A stretch of DNA of 35,185 nt from Eubacteriales bacterium (lineage in GTDB: Bacteria > Bacillota > Clostridia > Lachnospirales > Lachnospiraceae). Shown piece after piece: positions 24,946 to 32,052 of this stretch. Below the pieces are notes generated by a model. That model ran no database searches, had not been told where the DNA came from, and saw only the letters and a list, made by a program, of their open reading frames with translations. Position 1 is the stretch's first letter, and each line of letters begins with the position of its first letter. The DNA is taken from the NCBI GenBank assembly GCA_030527715.1, contig JAUNAF010000018.1, positions 1-35,185 of the forward strand, given 5' to 3'. Made by a program: the position numbers and the translations under genes.

Positions 24946-25442
24946 CCGTTTTTCTCGAAAAAGAATGCGTGATCGATTTTTCATTCGATCCGGAAGAGAT
25001 TGCTGCGAAGGTGGCCGATGCCGTCCTTGATTCAGAGGGCTGCCCCTACGAGGCGCAGGTAAATGTGACGATCACTGATGACGCTTCCATTCATGAGATC
25101 AACCTGGAGCAGCGCGGCATTGATCGCGCAACGGATGTACTGTCCTTCCCGATGAGCCAGTTTGAGGTTCCGGGCGATTTCACATTTCTCGAAGAGATGG
25201 ATTTTGACAGCTTTGAGCCTGACAGCGGTGAGTTGATGCTCGGTGACATTGTGATCTCTGCTGATCACGTAAAAAGTCAGGCTGAGGAATATGGACATTC
25301 AGAGCTGCGTGAGTATGCATTTCTCGTTGCTCACAGTATGTTTCATCTGATCGGCTATGATCATATGGTGCCTGAGGAGGCTGCTGTCATGGAAAAGAAG
25401 CAGGAAGCCATTCTTCAGACACTTGGTATTACAAGACAGTAA
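24942..25442 (+). CDS. ybeY: Endoribonuclease YbeY (rRNA maturation)
   Basis: A 166-residue protein with the family's zinc motif HSMFHLIGYDH, histidines at about residues 131, 135 and 141, and the conserved INLEQRGIDRATDVLSFPM upstream, where the family has NxxxRxxdxpTDVLSFP. LGDIVISADHVKSQAEEYGH completes the fold. YbeY takes part in 16S rRNA 3'-end maturation and 70S quality control. The start overlaps the phoH stop (ATGA); GGAGGAAG lies just upstream inside phoH. A slightly longer acidic loop (FLEEMDFDSFEPDSGE) is seen between the two conserved blocks, as in other Clostridia. Confidence 0.96.
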   Translation: MTVFLEKECVIDFSFDPEEIAAKVADAVLDSEGCPYEAQVNVTITDDASIHEINLEQRGIDRATDVLSFPMSQFEVPGDFTFLEEMDFDSFEPDSGELMLGDIVISADHVKSQAEEYGHSELREYAFLVAHSMFHLIGYDHMVPEEAAVMEKKQEAILQTLGITRQ

Positions 25443-25472
25443 AACTGATATTCTTCAAAGGAGGAGATTCTA

Positions 25473-26588
25473 ATGAAAAAGAGAGTACTTGCAGTATTAT
25501 TCGGAACCATGATGCTTGGTCTTGCAATGTCCGCAGTCGGATCTGCAGAGGCAGAGACTGAGGATCCGTCCTGGCACCAGGATTTCAGAACTGATATTAC
25601 CCGTACAGGCAGCACAGAGCGCGAGACACCGGACGCAAACAATCAGGTACACAGCTATCTGAGCGGTGAGTTGAAGGACGCAGATATCGTTCTTTCCCGT
25701 CCGATGGCGGTAATGATCAATAACATCAGCGATGCTATGCCGCAGAGCGGACTTTCCTACGCAGATGTTATCTATGAGGCACCGGTTGAGGGTGATATTA
25801 CCCGACTGATGGCTCTGTTTGATGATTACTCCGGTCTTTCAAAGATCGGCCCGATCCGCAGCTGCCGTGATTACTTCGTAGATTTCGCACTCGAGTTTGA
25901 TGCGATCTACACCCACTTCGGTCAGGCAGTCTATGCATATGATCTTCTGAATTCCGATATGGTCAACAACATCAGTGGCCTTCAGTATCAGGATCAGGTC
26001 GGTGAACTGAACGGTTATGCAGGGGAAGATATTTTTTACCGTACCGATGACCGTCCGGCTCCGCACAATGCCTACACCAGCGAAGATGGTCTGAATCTTG
26101 CCATTGAGCGCCTCGGCTACAGCCGTGTTCTGGATGACGATTATACCGGACACTTTAAATTTGCCGCAGACGGTGAGACCGTGACCTATACGGACGGAAC
26201 CGCAACCTACATTCAGCCGAGCCTTTACAGCAACAAACCGCACTTCGAATACAGCGAAGAGAGCGGAAAATATCTGAGATATCAGTACGGCGATGCCCAT
26301 ATTGACGAGATGACCTATGAGCAGCTCTCTGTAGACAACGTGATCATCCAGTACTGCCCGGTAGTTTACTACGATGACAATGGTTATCTGAATGTAAATA
26401 CCAATGCCGGCGGAGATGCCATCCTCTTCACCAGAGGAACCTTCCAGCGTGCAACCTGGGAGAAGGCAAGCGACTGGGGTCCGGCTCGCTACTATGACGC
26501 AAACGGAGAGGAGATCTCCTTGAATCAGGGTACTACCTGGGTCTGCATTGTGTCACATAACAGAACCGAAGACACCATGTTTGAATAA
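25473..26588 (+). CDS. Secreted DUF3048 (YerB-like) protein
   Basis: A 371-residue protein beginning with a Sec signal peptide (MKKRVLAVLFGTMMLGLAMS, likely cut after SAEA near residue 27); there is no lipobox cysteine, unlike YerB lipoproteins. The DUF3048 N-terminal domain shows RPMAVMINNISDAMPQSGLS, YEAPVEGDITRLMALFDDY and IGPIRSCRDYFVDFA; the C-terminal domain shows YEQLSVDNVIIQYC and ends in GTTWVCIVSHNRTEDTMFE. Its biochemical role is unknown; family members are thought to work at the cell envelope. AAAGGAGGAG lies about 9 bases before ATG, 30 bases after ybeY, so it is part of the phoH-ybeY operon. Confidence 0.9.
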   Translation: MKKRVLAVLFGTMMLGLAMSAVGSAEAETEDPSWHQDFRTDITRTGSTERETPDANNQVHSYLSGELKDADIVLSRPMAVMINNISDAMPQSGLSYADVIYEAPVEGDITRLMALFDDYSGLSKIGPIRSCRDYFVDFALEFDAIYTHFGQAVYAYDLLNSDMVNNISGLQYQDQVGELNGYAGEDIFYRTDDRPAPHNAYTSEDGLNLAIERLGYSRVLDDDYTGHFKFAADGETVTYTDGTATYIQPSLYSNKPHFEYSEESGKYLRYQYGDAHIDEMTYEQLSVDNVIIQYCPVVYYDDNGYLNVNTNAGGDAILFTRGTFQRATWEKASDWGPARYYDANGEEISLNQGTTWVCIVSHNRTEDTMFE

Positions 26589-26611
26589 AATGAAGTTACG
26601 AGGTTATCCCT

Positions 26612-28273
26612 GTGGAAACAAAGAAAAATAAGTCAAATTATCTGATTCAGGGAACGATTCTTGCCGGTGCATCGATCATCGCAAGGATCATCGGTATGAT
26701 CTACCGTATTCCTCTGACAAATATCCTCGGCGATGAGGGTAATGCCTATTACGCGACGGCGAATCAGATTTACAGTATCCTTCTGATGATATCCACCTTC
26801 AGCCTGCCTCTCGCAGTTTCCAAACTGATCTCAGAGCGGATTCATCGTGGTGAAACAAAGAATGCTCAGAGAGTGCTCGGATGTGCGCTTCGTTTTGCCG
26901 CGATCAGCGGAGGTATCATGGCGGCACTCACTTTCCTGCTTGCAGGCGTGGTGTGCGGCACGATCATGAGAGTGGACGGAGCAACGATCGCTCTGAGAGT
27001 GATCTCCCCTGCCATTTTCATCTTTGCAATTGCAGGCGTATTCCGTGGATATTTTCAGGGATTTGAGAACATGGTTCCGACAGCGACCTCTCAGATCATT
27101 GAGCAGGTGATCAATGCCTTTGTATCTGTGCTGGCTGCTTCTGCCATGTATAAGCTTGGATCCTCTGTCATGGAGGGTCAGAGTGCAACCTCCATGGCCG
27201 CTGCCGGAGCAACTTCCGGTACGGTCGTCAGTGTCACGATCGCCTTACTGTTTTTATTATTCGTCTACGGTGCGTTCCGCAAGGACGTAAAGCGAAATCT
27301 TGCGCATGACGTCGGGGCAAAGAAGGAATCCGACAGTCATATTTATCAGGCGATCATTCTGACCGTAGTGCCGGTTATTTTCAGTACTCTGGTCTACAAC
27401 ATCAGTCCTACACTGGATCAGGCGATCTTCAATGCGGTCCTTTCCGGACAGGGCTATACTGCAGAGCAGTACAATACGATTTACGGTATTTATACTGGTA
27501 AATTCTATGTATTGATGAATGTTCCGCTCGCACTTGCCTCCTGTCTTGCACCGTCCGTAGTGCCTGCACTGACCGCGGCTGTGGTAGAACGGGATTACAA
27601 GGATGCCCGCATCAAGGTCCGCACGACCATGCGCTATACCATGATCATCACGATTCCGTGTGCTGTAGGTATGGCAGTGCTTGCCTCCCCGATCATGCAG
27701 CTTCTTTTTCATGATACGCACAGACTTTCTGCCGGTATCATGCAGTCCGGAGCTCTGATGATCGTTTTCTTCGCAGTCTCTACCCTCTACACAGCAGTGC
27801 TCCAGGGACTGGGTCGTATGAAGGATCCTTTGATCAACTCCTGTATCGCACTTGCAGTTCATGTGATCCTTCTGCTGGTATTGTTAAAGCAGTTCCGACT
27901 GAATATCTATGCAGTAGTCTATGCAAACACTGCATTTGCACTGATCGTCTGCATCCTCAATTTCAGGGCGATCCGCAGACGTCTGCGCTATCGTCAGGAG
28001 ATCCGACGCACCTTCCTGATCCCACTGATCTCAGCCGCACTGATGGGTCTGGCTGTATTCCTCGTATATCAGGGAATTGACCGTCTGCTGCTTCTCGCAC
28101 TGTCGGATTACATTGCAAACTTCTTCGCAACCGTGGTATCCATCCTGGTCGGTATTCTGGTTTATACCTTCTTCCTGGTTCGTCTCCGCGGAATCCGCAG
28201 CAAGGAGATCCAGTCACTGCCAAAGGGTGCTTTGCTGGTACGTATATTAACAAAGATGCATTTTCTTGCATAA
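26612..28273 (+). CDS. MurJ/SpoVB-like lipid or polysaccharide flippase (MOP superfamily)
   Basis: A 553-residue integral membrane protein with about 14 hydrophobic segments. The N-terminus LIQGTILAGASIIARIIGMI and IPLTNILGDEGNAYYATANQ is typical of the SpoVB/YtgP branch of MATE-like MOP flippases, and FRGYFQGFENMVPTATSQII is the conserved loop of that branch. Such proteins flip lipid II or other undecaprenyl-linked sugars for wall or spore cortex synthesis, in line with uppP in the neighbourhood. Start is a GTG at 26612 with CGAGG 8 bases upstream; the first in-frame ATG would remove the first membrane helix. Confidence 0.9.
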   Translation: METKKNKSNYLIQGTILAGASIIARIIGMIYRIPLTNILGDEGNAYYATANQIYSILLMISTFSLPLAVSKLISERIHRGETKNAQRVLGCALRFAAISGGIMAALTFLLAGVVCGTIMRVDGATIALRVISPAIFIFAIAGVFRGYFQGFENMVPTATSQIIEQVINAFVSVLAASAMYKLGSSVMEGQSATSMAAAGATSGTVVSVTIALLFLLFVYGAFRKDVKRNLAHDVGAKKESDSHIYQAIILTVVPVIFSTLVYNISPTLDQAIFNAVLSGQGYTAEQYNTIYGIYTGKFYVLMNVPLALASCLAPSVVPALTAAVVERDYKDARIKVRTTMRYTMIITIPCAVGMAVLASPIMQLLFHDTHRLSAGIMQSGALMIVFFAVSTLYTAVLQGLGRMKDPLINSCIALAVHVILLLVLLKQFRLNIYAVVYANTAFALIVCILNFRAIRRRLRYRQEIRRTFLIPLISAALMGLAVFLVYQGIDRLLLLALSDYIANFFATVVSILVGILVYTFFLVRLRGIRSKEIQSLPKGALLVRILTKMHFLA

Positions 28274-28303
28274 TGAAATAGAACATAGATAGGATAAAGA
28301 ATT

Positions 28304-28540
28304 ATGGGAATTACACAGGAACAGATCAACCGTATCAATGAGCTTGCCCGCAAATCAAAGGCGGAAGGGCTGACAAAGCAGGAGCGCGCCGAGCAGCTCG
28401 GCCTGCGCGCAGAATATATCGCAGCTCTGCGTGCAAATCTCCGCGGACAGCTCAACAACATTGATATCAGAGAAGCTGACGGAAGCATCACCAATCTCGG
28501 CGAGAAGTATGGAGGTGTGCATGGAAAAAAAGGAAATTAG
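28304..28540 (+). CDS. DUF896 family small protein (YnzC-like)
   Basis: A 78-residue protein with the full DUF896 pattern: ITQEQINRINELARKSKAEG, LTKQERAEQLGLRAEYI and the conserved NLRGQLNNI. Family members are two-helix cytosolic proteins of Firmicutes; YneA-operon YnzC is the model, and the function remains unclear. Start ATG 28304 has only a weak AGGATAAAG upstream. The end overlaps the next gene by 20 bases, so both are read from one transcript. Confidence 0.92.
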   Translation: MGITQEQINRINELARKSKAEGLTKQERAEQLGLRAEYIAALRANLRGQLNNIDIREADGSITNLGEKYGGVHGKKGN

Positions 28541-29069
28541 GAAACTGGTATTTCAGCGACGCAAAGAAGTGAGCGAAGCATGGCAGCATGAGCAGACCGA
28601 GAAGATCTGCCGACAGGTCATTGCATCCGAAGAATTCCGGAAAGCGGACACCGTCTTTGTATACATGGACTGTAAAGGAGAGGCCGGTACAAAGCCTGTG
28701 ATCGAGGAGGCCTGGCGCCTTGGCAAAAAGGTTGCCGCACCGAAGATCGTCGGCCCGACAGAAATGAAGTTCTACTACATTCACTCTTACGAGGATGTAG
28801 AAAAAGGATATTTTGATGTTCCTGAGCCGACGACCGGTGAACTTGCACAGGAAGAGGACGCTCTGATCCTTGTTCCGGGCGTTGCATTTGATGCAAACCG
28901 CCATCGCTGCGGCTACGGAAAAGGCTTCTATGACCGTTATCTGAGTGCTCATCCGCAGCATTCTACCATAGCGATCGCCTTTGACTTTCAGCTGCTTGAG
29001 GAGGTCCCGTCAGATGAATTTGATGTCCTCCCGCAGAAAATCATCACTGAAAAGCGCGTGATTTGTTAA
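28521..29069 (+). CDS. 5-formyltetrahydrofolate cyclo-ligase
   Basis: A 182-residue protein of the 5-FTHF cyclo-ligase (MTHFS, YgfA/YqgN) family. Seen are the N-terminal EIRKLVFQRRKEVS, the substrate segment VAAPKIVGPTEMKFYYI, and the C-terminal ATP/folate motif VPGVAFDANRHRCGYGKG followed by FYDRYL. It converts 5-formyl-THF to 5,10-methenyl-THF using ATP, rescuing folate that would inhibit one-carbon enzymes. The start at 28521 is chosen for GGAGGTG 3-9 bases upstream and agreement with the family N-terminus; a longer frame runs back to 28431 over the DUF896 gene. It ends the phoH-to-folate gene run, before a terminator. Confidence 0.94.
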   Translation: MEKKEIRKLVFQRRKEVSEAWQHEQTEKICRQVIASEEFRKADTVFVYMDCKGEAGTKPVIEEAWRLGKKVAAPKIVGPTEMKFYYIHSYEDVEKGYFDVPEPTTGELAQEEDALILVPGVAFDANRHRCGYGKGFYDRYLSAHPQHSTIAIAFDFQLLEEVPSDEFDVLPQKIITEKRVIC

Positions 29070-29072
29070 TCT

Positions 29073-29137
29073 TACAGCCCCATATCTTTCGGTTGCAGCC
29101 GGTCCCGACTGCCGTGGAAGAGTGGGGCTGTATTTTT
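29073..29137 (+). terminator. Rho-independent terminator after the cyclo-ligase gene
   Basis: TACAGCCCCA (29073-29082) pairs with TGGGGCTGTA (29123-29132), enclosing about 40 bases that can fold further; a T-run 29133-29137 follows. Confidence 0.85.
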
Positions 29138-29148
29138 GGATAAACCAC

Positions 29149-29175
29149 TTGACAATCGGAGCATCTGCCTATAAG
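29149..29175 (+). promoter_or_regulatory. Probable promoter of the FKBP gene and its leader
   Basis: Perfect TTGACA (29149-29154) and TATAAG (29170-29175); the 15-base spacer is short. Predicted transcription start near 29181. Confidence 0.55.
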
Positions 29176-29203
29176 GTGGTAATGTTGTGTATTTTGAACG
29201 CAG

Positions 29204-29297
29204 ATAAGCAGTCCCCGCTTTTAAGGCGTGAAGACCTAAAAGTGAGTACTTGGGGACGCTTATGAGCAAGCAGCGGAGCGGATTGCGAATGTCCGCT
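29204..29297 (+). ncRNA. Structured 5' leader RNA of unknown class
   Basis: Helix 1: ATAAGC-A-GTCCCC (29204-29216) pairs over 12 base pairs with GGGGACGCTTAT (29252-29263), A29210 bulged. Inside it, helix 2: CTTTTA-A-GG (29218-29226) pairs with CCTAAAAG (29235-29242), A29224 bulged, loop CGTGAAGA; a 9-base strand TGAGTACTT joins the two. Downstream, TCCGCT (29292-29297) can pair with AGCGGA (29272-29277) or, alternatively, its TCCGC with GCGGA (29278-29282). No T-run follows, so control would be translational. It matches no riboswitch I know. It ends 14 bases before the GGAGG of the FKBP gene. Confidence 0.6.
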
Positions 29298-29324
29298 TTA
29301 CAAACAATCAGGAGGACATGAGAT

Positions 29325-29768
29325 ATGAGTAACGAAATGACCGGCCGCAATGTTGGAAAGACCTGTCGTACCCACTATAGAGGAACCTTCAATGACGGTT
29401 CACAGTTTGATTCTTCTTATGACCGCGGTGAGCCGCTGGAATTCATCTGCGGCGCAGGACAGATGATCAAGGGTTTTGATCTCGCCGTTGCAGACATGGA
29501 AGTAGGAGAGGAGAAAGACATCCATCTGATGCCGGAAGAAGCCTATGGCATGCCGGATCCGAATGCGATCTTTACTCTGGAAATCGCACAGCTTCCGGGT
29601 TCCGAGGAGCTCAGTGTCGGAATGCAGGTTTATCTGACCAACCAGATGGGACAGCCGTTCCCGGTAAAGGTTGCTGCCAAGGATGAGACCACCATCACTT
29701 TTGATGCAAATCATGAGATGGCAGGCAAGGAGCTGAATTTCCATATCGAGCTTGTGGAAGTGAAGTAA
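29325..29768 (+). CDS. FKBP-type peptidyl-prolyl cis-trans isomerase (SlyD-like)
   Basis: A 147-residue cytosolic FKBP. The N-terminal part has VGKTCRTHYRGTFNDGSQFD and SSYDRGEPLEFICGAGQMIK then GFDLAVADMEVGEEKDI, the active-site strands and helix of FKBPs; the PEEAYGMPDPNAI stretch leads into the insert-in-flap chaperone domain of SlyD-type proteins (LSVGMQVYLTNQMGQPFPVK), and the chain returns with HEMAGKELNFHIELVEV. There is no histidine-rich metal tail as in E. coli SlyD. It isomerises prolyl bonds and helps folding of cytosolic proteins. GGAGG 9 bases upstream of ATG supports the start. Preceded by its own promoter and structured leader, followed by a strong terminator. Confidence 0.95.
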   Translation: MSNEMTGRNVGKTCRTHYRGTFNDGSQFDSSYDRGEPLEFICGAGQMIKGFDLAVADMEVGEEKDIHLMPEEAYGMPDPNAIFTLEIAQLPGSEELSVGMQVYLTNQMGQPFPVKVAAKDETTITFDANHEMAGKELNFHIELVEVK

Positions 29769-29794
29769 GATTCCTTTAATTTTCGAAGATTAAC

Positions 29795-29841
29795 AAAAAA
29801 GCTGGTAAATGCTGATTTTGTCAGTATTTATCAGCTTTTTT
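29795..29841 (+). terminator. Rho-independent terminator of the FKBP gene
   Basis: A 20-base-pair stem with two G-T wobbles (29795-29815 with 29821-29841), loop TTTTG, ending AGCTTTTTT. The symmetric A-run and T-run could also stop transcripts coming from the integrase side. Confidence 0.93.
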
Positions 29842-29930
29842 CGATATTTCAATATCTGAAATCAGCGTCACTGAAATGCTCTTTTTGTGGTTTACTAGAC
29901 ACAAGATAGTCACAAAAAATATCTTTCAAT
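29842..29930. other. Probable left end / attachment region of the element
   Basis: Non-coding space between the FKBP terminator and the integrase stop codon. It contains an 8-base inverted repeat, TTTTTGTG (29882-29889) and CACAAAAA (29911-29918), and a short echo ACACAAGATAG / AGTCACAAAA. No tRNA gene is present. The exact core cannot be set without the right end. Confidence 0.35.
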
Positions 29931-31085
29931 TTAGATGCCGTTTGGGAGCCTTATCTTCTCCACCTCTGTCCGAAGTTCCTCAACGGTCCGATGTCCGTAG
30001 ATTCCGTTCGTGATATCACTTCCAAAGCTATGACCGAGCAGACGTTTTCGGTCAGCTTCATTCACACCATACCTTTCGCATAAAGCAGAAAATGTATGCC
30101 GGCAGTCATGCGGCGTGTGATGATTGATATGCAGCCGTGCAAGTGTCTCGATCATGGACGATCTGATAATACGATAAGGCGGAAAGAAATAGATGTCATT
30201 CTTACATCTATTTGATATCAGCGGTAGTATCGCATGATGGATGGGAACGATTCTGCCGATACTGCTCTTTGTCTTGATACCGCCTTTCAGATAACCATCT
30301 GAGAGATGAACCTCCATTTTAGCATAAGCGGAAGCTCTGAATCCGGTATAGCACATGATCAGAATCAACGCAGCGTCTTCGTTATCTTTATTATTCCAGA
30401 GAATGCGAAGTTCATCCTCAGAAAAAGGCACACCATGCTCATCAGATTCAGCTTTCGGCATAACCAGATAGCACGCATAGTTTTTCTTGCATAAATCACG
30501 AGGTTCAGCAAAATTATAGATCTGTTTCAGAAAGTTCACAATCATTTCCAGACTGGCTTCTTTCAAAGTACATCGATTCAAAACAACCTGCAGTTCTTCC
30601 AGCGTGATATCCTTGAAATATTTATTGTGTAAATCAGAGCATTTTTTATATCCAAACTCAATGCTCTTTCTTGAAGAAGCAGAGAGCTTTTTGGCAGCAC
30701 TCTCACCAAACTTCCATTCAAAAAACTGTTCATAAACATCAGAAAACAGGGGACCGGAAGATACCGCAGTGTTTTTCATCCGGCTGTGATCGCGGAGCAG
30801 ACGGAGACAGAAAGCGTCAAGATCTGTATCCGAAGCTTCGCGATATTGACGAAAGGCGATCTCATCGCCAGGATGATACGTTCCGGCATGATATGCAGAA
30901 AGCACAGCGAAACCGACATACCAATCGTCTACATAGCAAAGAGCTTTCGGCCGGATATAATGACCAAGTTCGTCACACTCCGTCGCAGGAGGATGGACAG
31001 CATAAGGCCGGGAGCGATTTTGACCAAGATACCGGATTGTACCATAGCCGTTTGGAAGAACAGGGTATTTTTTTCTTCTTGCCAT
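29931..31085 (-). CDS. Tyrosine-type site-specific recombinase (integrase)
   Basis: A 384-residue integrase. The catalytic set is complete: R250 in CYTGFRASAY, the beta-hairpin lysine region KTKSS (about 271-275), H326 and R329 in HTPHDCRHTF, H352 in LLGHSFG and the nucleophile Y363 in GIYGHRT. The middle part (about 110-215) is the SAM-like core-binding domain, and the N-terminus has MARRKKYPVLPNGYGTIRYL, an arm-binding-like start seen in Firmicutes element integrases. It inserts and excises the element. GGAGGT (reverse strand, 31097-31092) is 6 bases before the ATG at 31085. It faces the chromosome boundary, placing the attachment site just beyond its stop codon. Confidence 0.95.
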   Translation of the reverse strand: MARRKKYPVLPNGYGTIRYLGQNRSRPYAVHPPATECDELGHYIRPKALCYVDDWYVGFAVLSAYHAGTYHPGDEIAFRQYREASDTDLDAFCLRLLRDHSRMKNTAVSSGPLFSDVYEQFFEWKFGESAAKKLSASSRKSIEFGYKKCSDLHNKYFKDITLEELQVVLNRCTLKEASLEMIVNFLKQIYNFAEPRDLCKKNYACYLVMPKAESDEHGVPFSEDELRILWNNKDNEDAALILIMCYTGFRASAYAKMEVHLSDGYLKGGIKTKSSIGRIVPIHHAILPLISNRCKNDIYFFPPYRIIRSSMIETLARLHINHHTPHDCRHTFSALCERYGVNEADRKRLLGHSFGSDITNGIYGHRTVEELRTEVEKIRLPNGI

Positions 31086-31116
31086 GAAATGACCTCCATT
31101 CTAAAAGATAAAAGTA

Positions 31117-31145
31117 TGGAAATCAGCAGAAATAAGTGATATACT
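31117..31145 (+). promoter_or_regulatory. Possible promoter for a small RNA
   Basis: TGGAAA (31117-31122), 17 bases, TATACT (31140-31145). The -10 is half of the palindrome TATACT-ATCCG-AGTATA (31140-31156), which offers a -10 on each strand, though no good -35 was found for the reverse strand. Confidence 0.35.
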
Positions 31146-31151
31146 ATCCGA

Positions 31152-31240
31152 GTATACATAATTTAGTAGAGTGTTATCTCTGCTATAACCATATAGAGTT
31201 CATTTGAGGACCTAATCTCAAATGGGCTCTATTTCTTTTT
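31152..31240 (+). ncRNA. Candidate small RNA between integrase and immunity genes
   Basis: No + strand gene lies here, yet there is a complete + strand terminator: a stem of ATAGAG-TT-CATTTGAG (31193-31208) with CTCAAATG-GG-CTCTAT (31217-31232), the central TT/GG forming wobble pairs, followed by TTCTTTTTATTTT. A second hairpin precedes it: TAGTAGAG (31164-31171), loop TGTTAT, CTCTGCTA (31178-31185). With the promoter at 31117 this gives an RNA of about 90 bases. The target is unknown; the integrase start region is adjacent on the opposite strand. The end is strong, the promoter only fair. Confidence 0.45.
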
Positions 31241-31295
31241 ATTTTATAATTTTATCAAACACTTCTTATACTCTCATAACTTGCCTCCTAATGAT

Positions 31296-31514
31296 TTACT
31301 GGTGTGCAAGAAACTCTATCTGATCAGCGGAATCCTTCTCAAAATCACTGTTCTTGATATGTAGAAGCGCATGAGCAAATGACCTGCGCTGCATGTTGCA
31401 AGATTGATTAGGGTCTATAAATATCGTATATGATCCGTCAGCATTAGTTACGACCATTTCATGTACAGAACCATTTCGAAATGGAACAAATCTAACCTGG
31501 TAATCAACTGTCAA
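31296..31514 (-). CDS. Small ImmA/IrrE-like protein paired with the repressor
   Basis: A 72-residue protein. Its middle reads SYTIFIDPNQSCNMQRRSFA followed by HALLHIKNSDFEK, the layout of small ImmA/IrrE-like proteins beside phage repressors (strand, D/N-rich turn, then a helix with H-x3-H). The usual HExxH zinc motif is HALLH here, with the catalytic glutamate replaced by alanine, so peptidase activity is doubtful. It starts at a TTG that overlaps the repressor stop (TTGA), behind AGGAGGAAGG, so both are made from one transcript. Family recognition rests on pattern and context; function may be binding rather than cleaving the repressor. Confidence 0.6.
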   Translation of the reverse strand: MTVDYQVRFVPFRNGSVHEMVVTNADGSYTIFIDPNQSCNMQRRSFAHALLHIKNSDFEKDSADQIEFLAHQ

Positions 31515-31867
31515 TTACCTTCCTCCTTCCGTTTCAGAGCAAGAAGCATACTGTACGTAGTTTGCAGATCTTCAGGAGTTGCAGTACGAGCAGCATCGAA
31601 AAGGGCGCGCAATTCTTTATTTTCAAAGATATCCTGTGCGATATTAGCTGTTTCAGCATTTAAATAGTAACTATCAGCTTTTCCGGTGGAAAGATAGTCG
31701 ATGGATACCTCAAGATAATCAGCAATCTTTTGCAACTTATCGTTTTTTGGATTGCTACGACCACTTTTCCAATCAGAAAATGTGGATTTTGTTATACCAG
31801 TAGCACGAGAAACATCTGCATCTTTAAGACCTTTGGCATCTCTAATTTTTTGGTAAATTTCGTACAT
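31511..31867 (-). CDS. XRE-family repressor (CI-like)
   Basis: A 118-residue protein with an N-terminal helix-turn-helix (residues 1-63: KDADVSRATGITKSTFSDWK, then SGRSNPKNDKLQKIADYLEV) and a short C-terminal helical domain that probably dimerises. The start at 31867 has GGAGG 4 bases upstream and aligns with other XRE proteins; the longer frame from 31918 has none. It is divergent from the Cro-like gene at 32053 and shares its recognition helix. Four TTCGGA/TCCGAA-type sites lie between the two genes, so this protein most likely keeps the element dormant by blocking the rightward promoter and tuning its own. Confidence 0.92.
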   Translation of the reverse strand: MYEIYQKIRDAKGLKDADVSRATGITKSTFSDWKSGRSNPKNDKLQKIADYLEVSIDYLSTGKADSYYLNAETANIAQDIFENKELRALFDAARTATPEDLQTTYSMLLALKRKEEGN

Positions 31868-31887
31868 AAAACCTCCATAGACAAGAA

Positions 31888-31903
31888 GTTCTAAAATCCG
31901 AAC
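31888..31903. promoter_or_regulatory. Repressor operator candidate O1
   Basis: Imperfect palindrome GTTCTAAAATCCGAAC, outer arms GTTC/GAAC, just upstream of the repressor ribosome binding site and 8 bases before the rightward -35. Confidence 0.6.
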
Positions 31904-31911
31904 AAAACAGA

Positions 31912-31940
31912 TTGACAAGGACGAAAATCCGTGCTAGATT
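31912..31940 (+). promoter_or_regulatory. Rightward early promoter of the element
   Basis: Perfect TTGACA (31912-31917), 17 bases, TAGATT (31935-31940) preceded by TGC, an extended -10. It would drive the Cro-like gene and the small-gene operon; O1 flanks it upstream and O2 lies over the start point. Confidence 0.75.
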
Positions 31941-31950
31941 TATAAAAGAA

Positions 31951-31966
31951 GTTCGGAAATCAGAAC
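31951..31966. promoter_or_regulatory. Repressor operator candidate O2
   Basis: GTTCGGAAATCAGAAC, an imperfect palindrome with arms GTTC-GA/TC-GAAC, at about +5 to +20 of the rightward promoter. On the reverse strand it lies within the spacer of a possible TTGTTC/TATAAA promoter for the repressor. Confidence 0.65.
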
Positions 31967-32002
31967 AATAAGTATTAAATAGTGTATCTGGTAAATTCAC
32001 TA

Positions 32003-32018
32003 TAACTGATTTCCGAAC
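32003..32018. promoter_or_regulatory. Repressor operator candidate O3
   Basis: TAACTGATTTCCGAAC: the right 12 bases are identical to the reverse complement of O2, the left arm has diverged. A further half-site ATTCGGAA is at 32034-32041, next to the ribosome binding site of the Cro-like gene. Confidence 0.5.
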
Positions 32019-32052
32019 TGATTACAAGAAAAAATTCGGAAGGAGGGAATAA

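Noticed and set aside
29882-29918. TTTTTGTG/CACAAAAA inverted repeat as an integrase terminator or exact att core
   Set aside because: No T-run follows on the integrase strand, and the 21-base gap does not match a recombinase core site; kept only as part of the possible attachment region.
31255-31290. GGAGG followed by ATG AGA GTA TAA on the reverse strand after the ImmA-like gene
   Set aside because: A three-codon frame with a good ribosome binding site; too short to call a gene, though it may be the stub of a lost third gene of the repressor operon.
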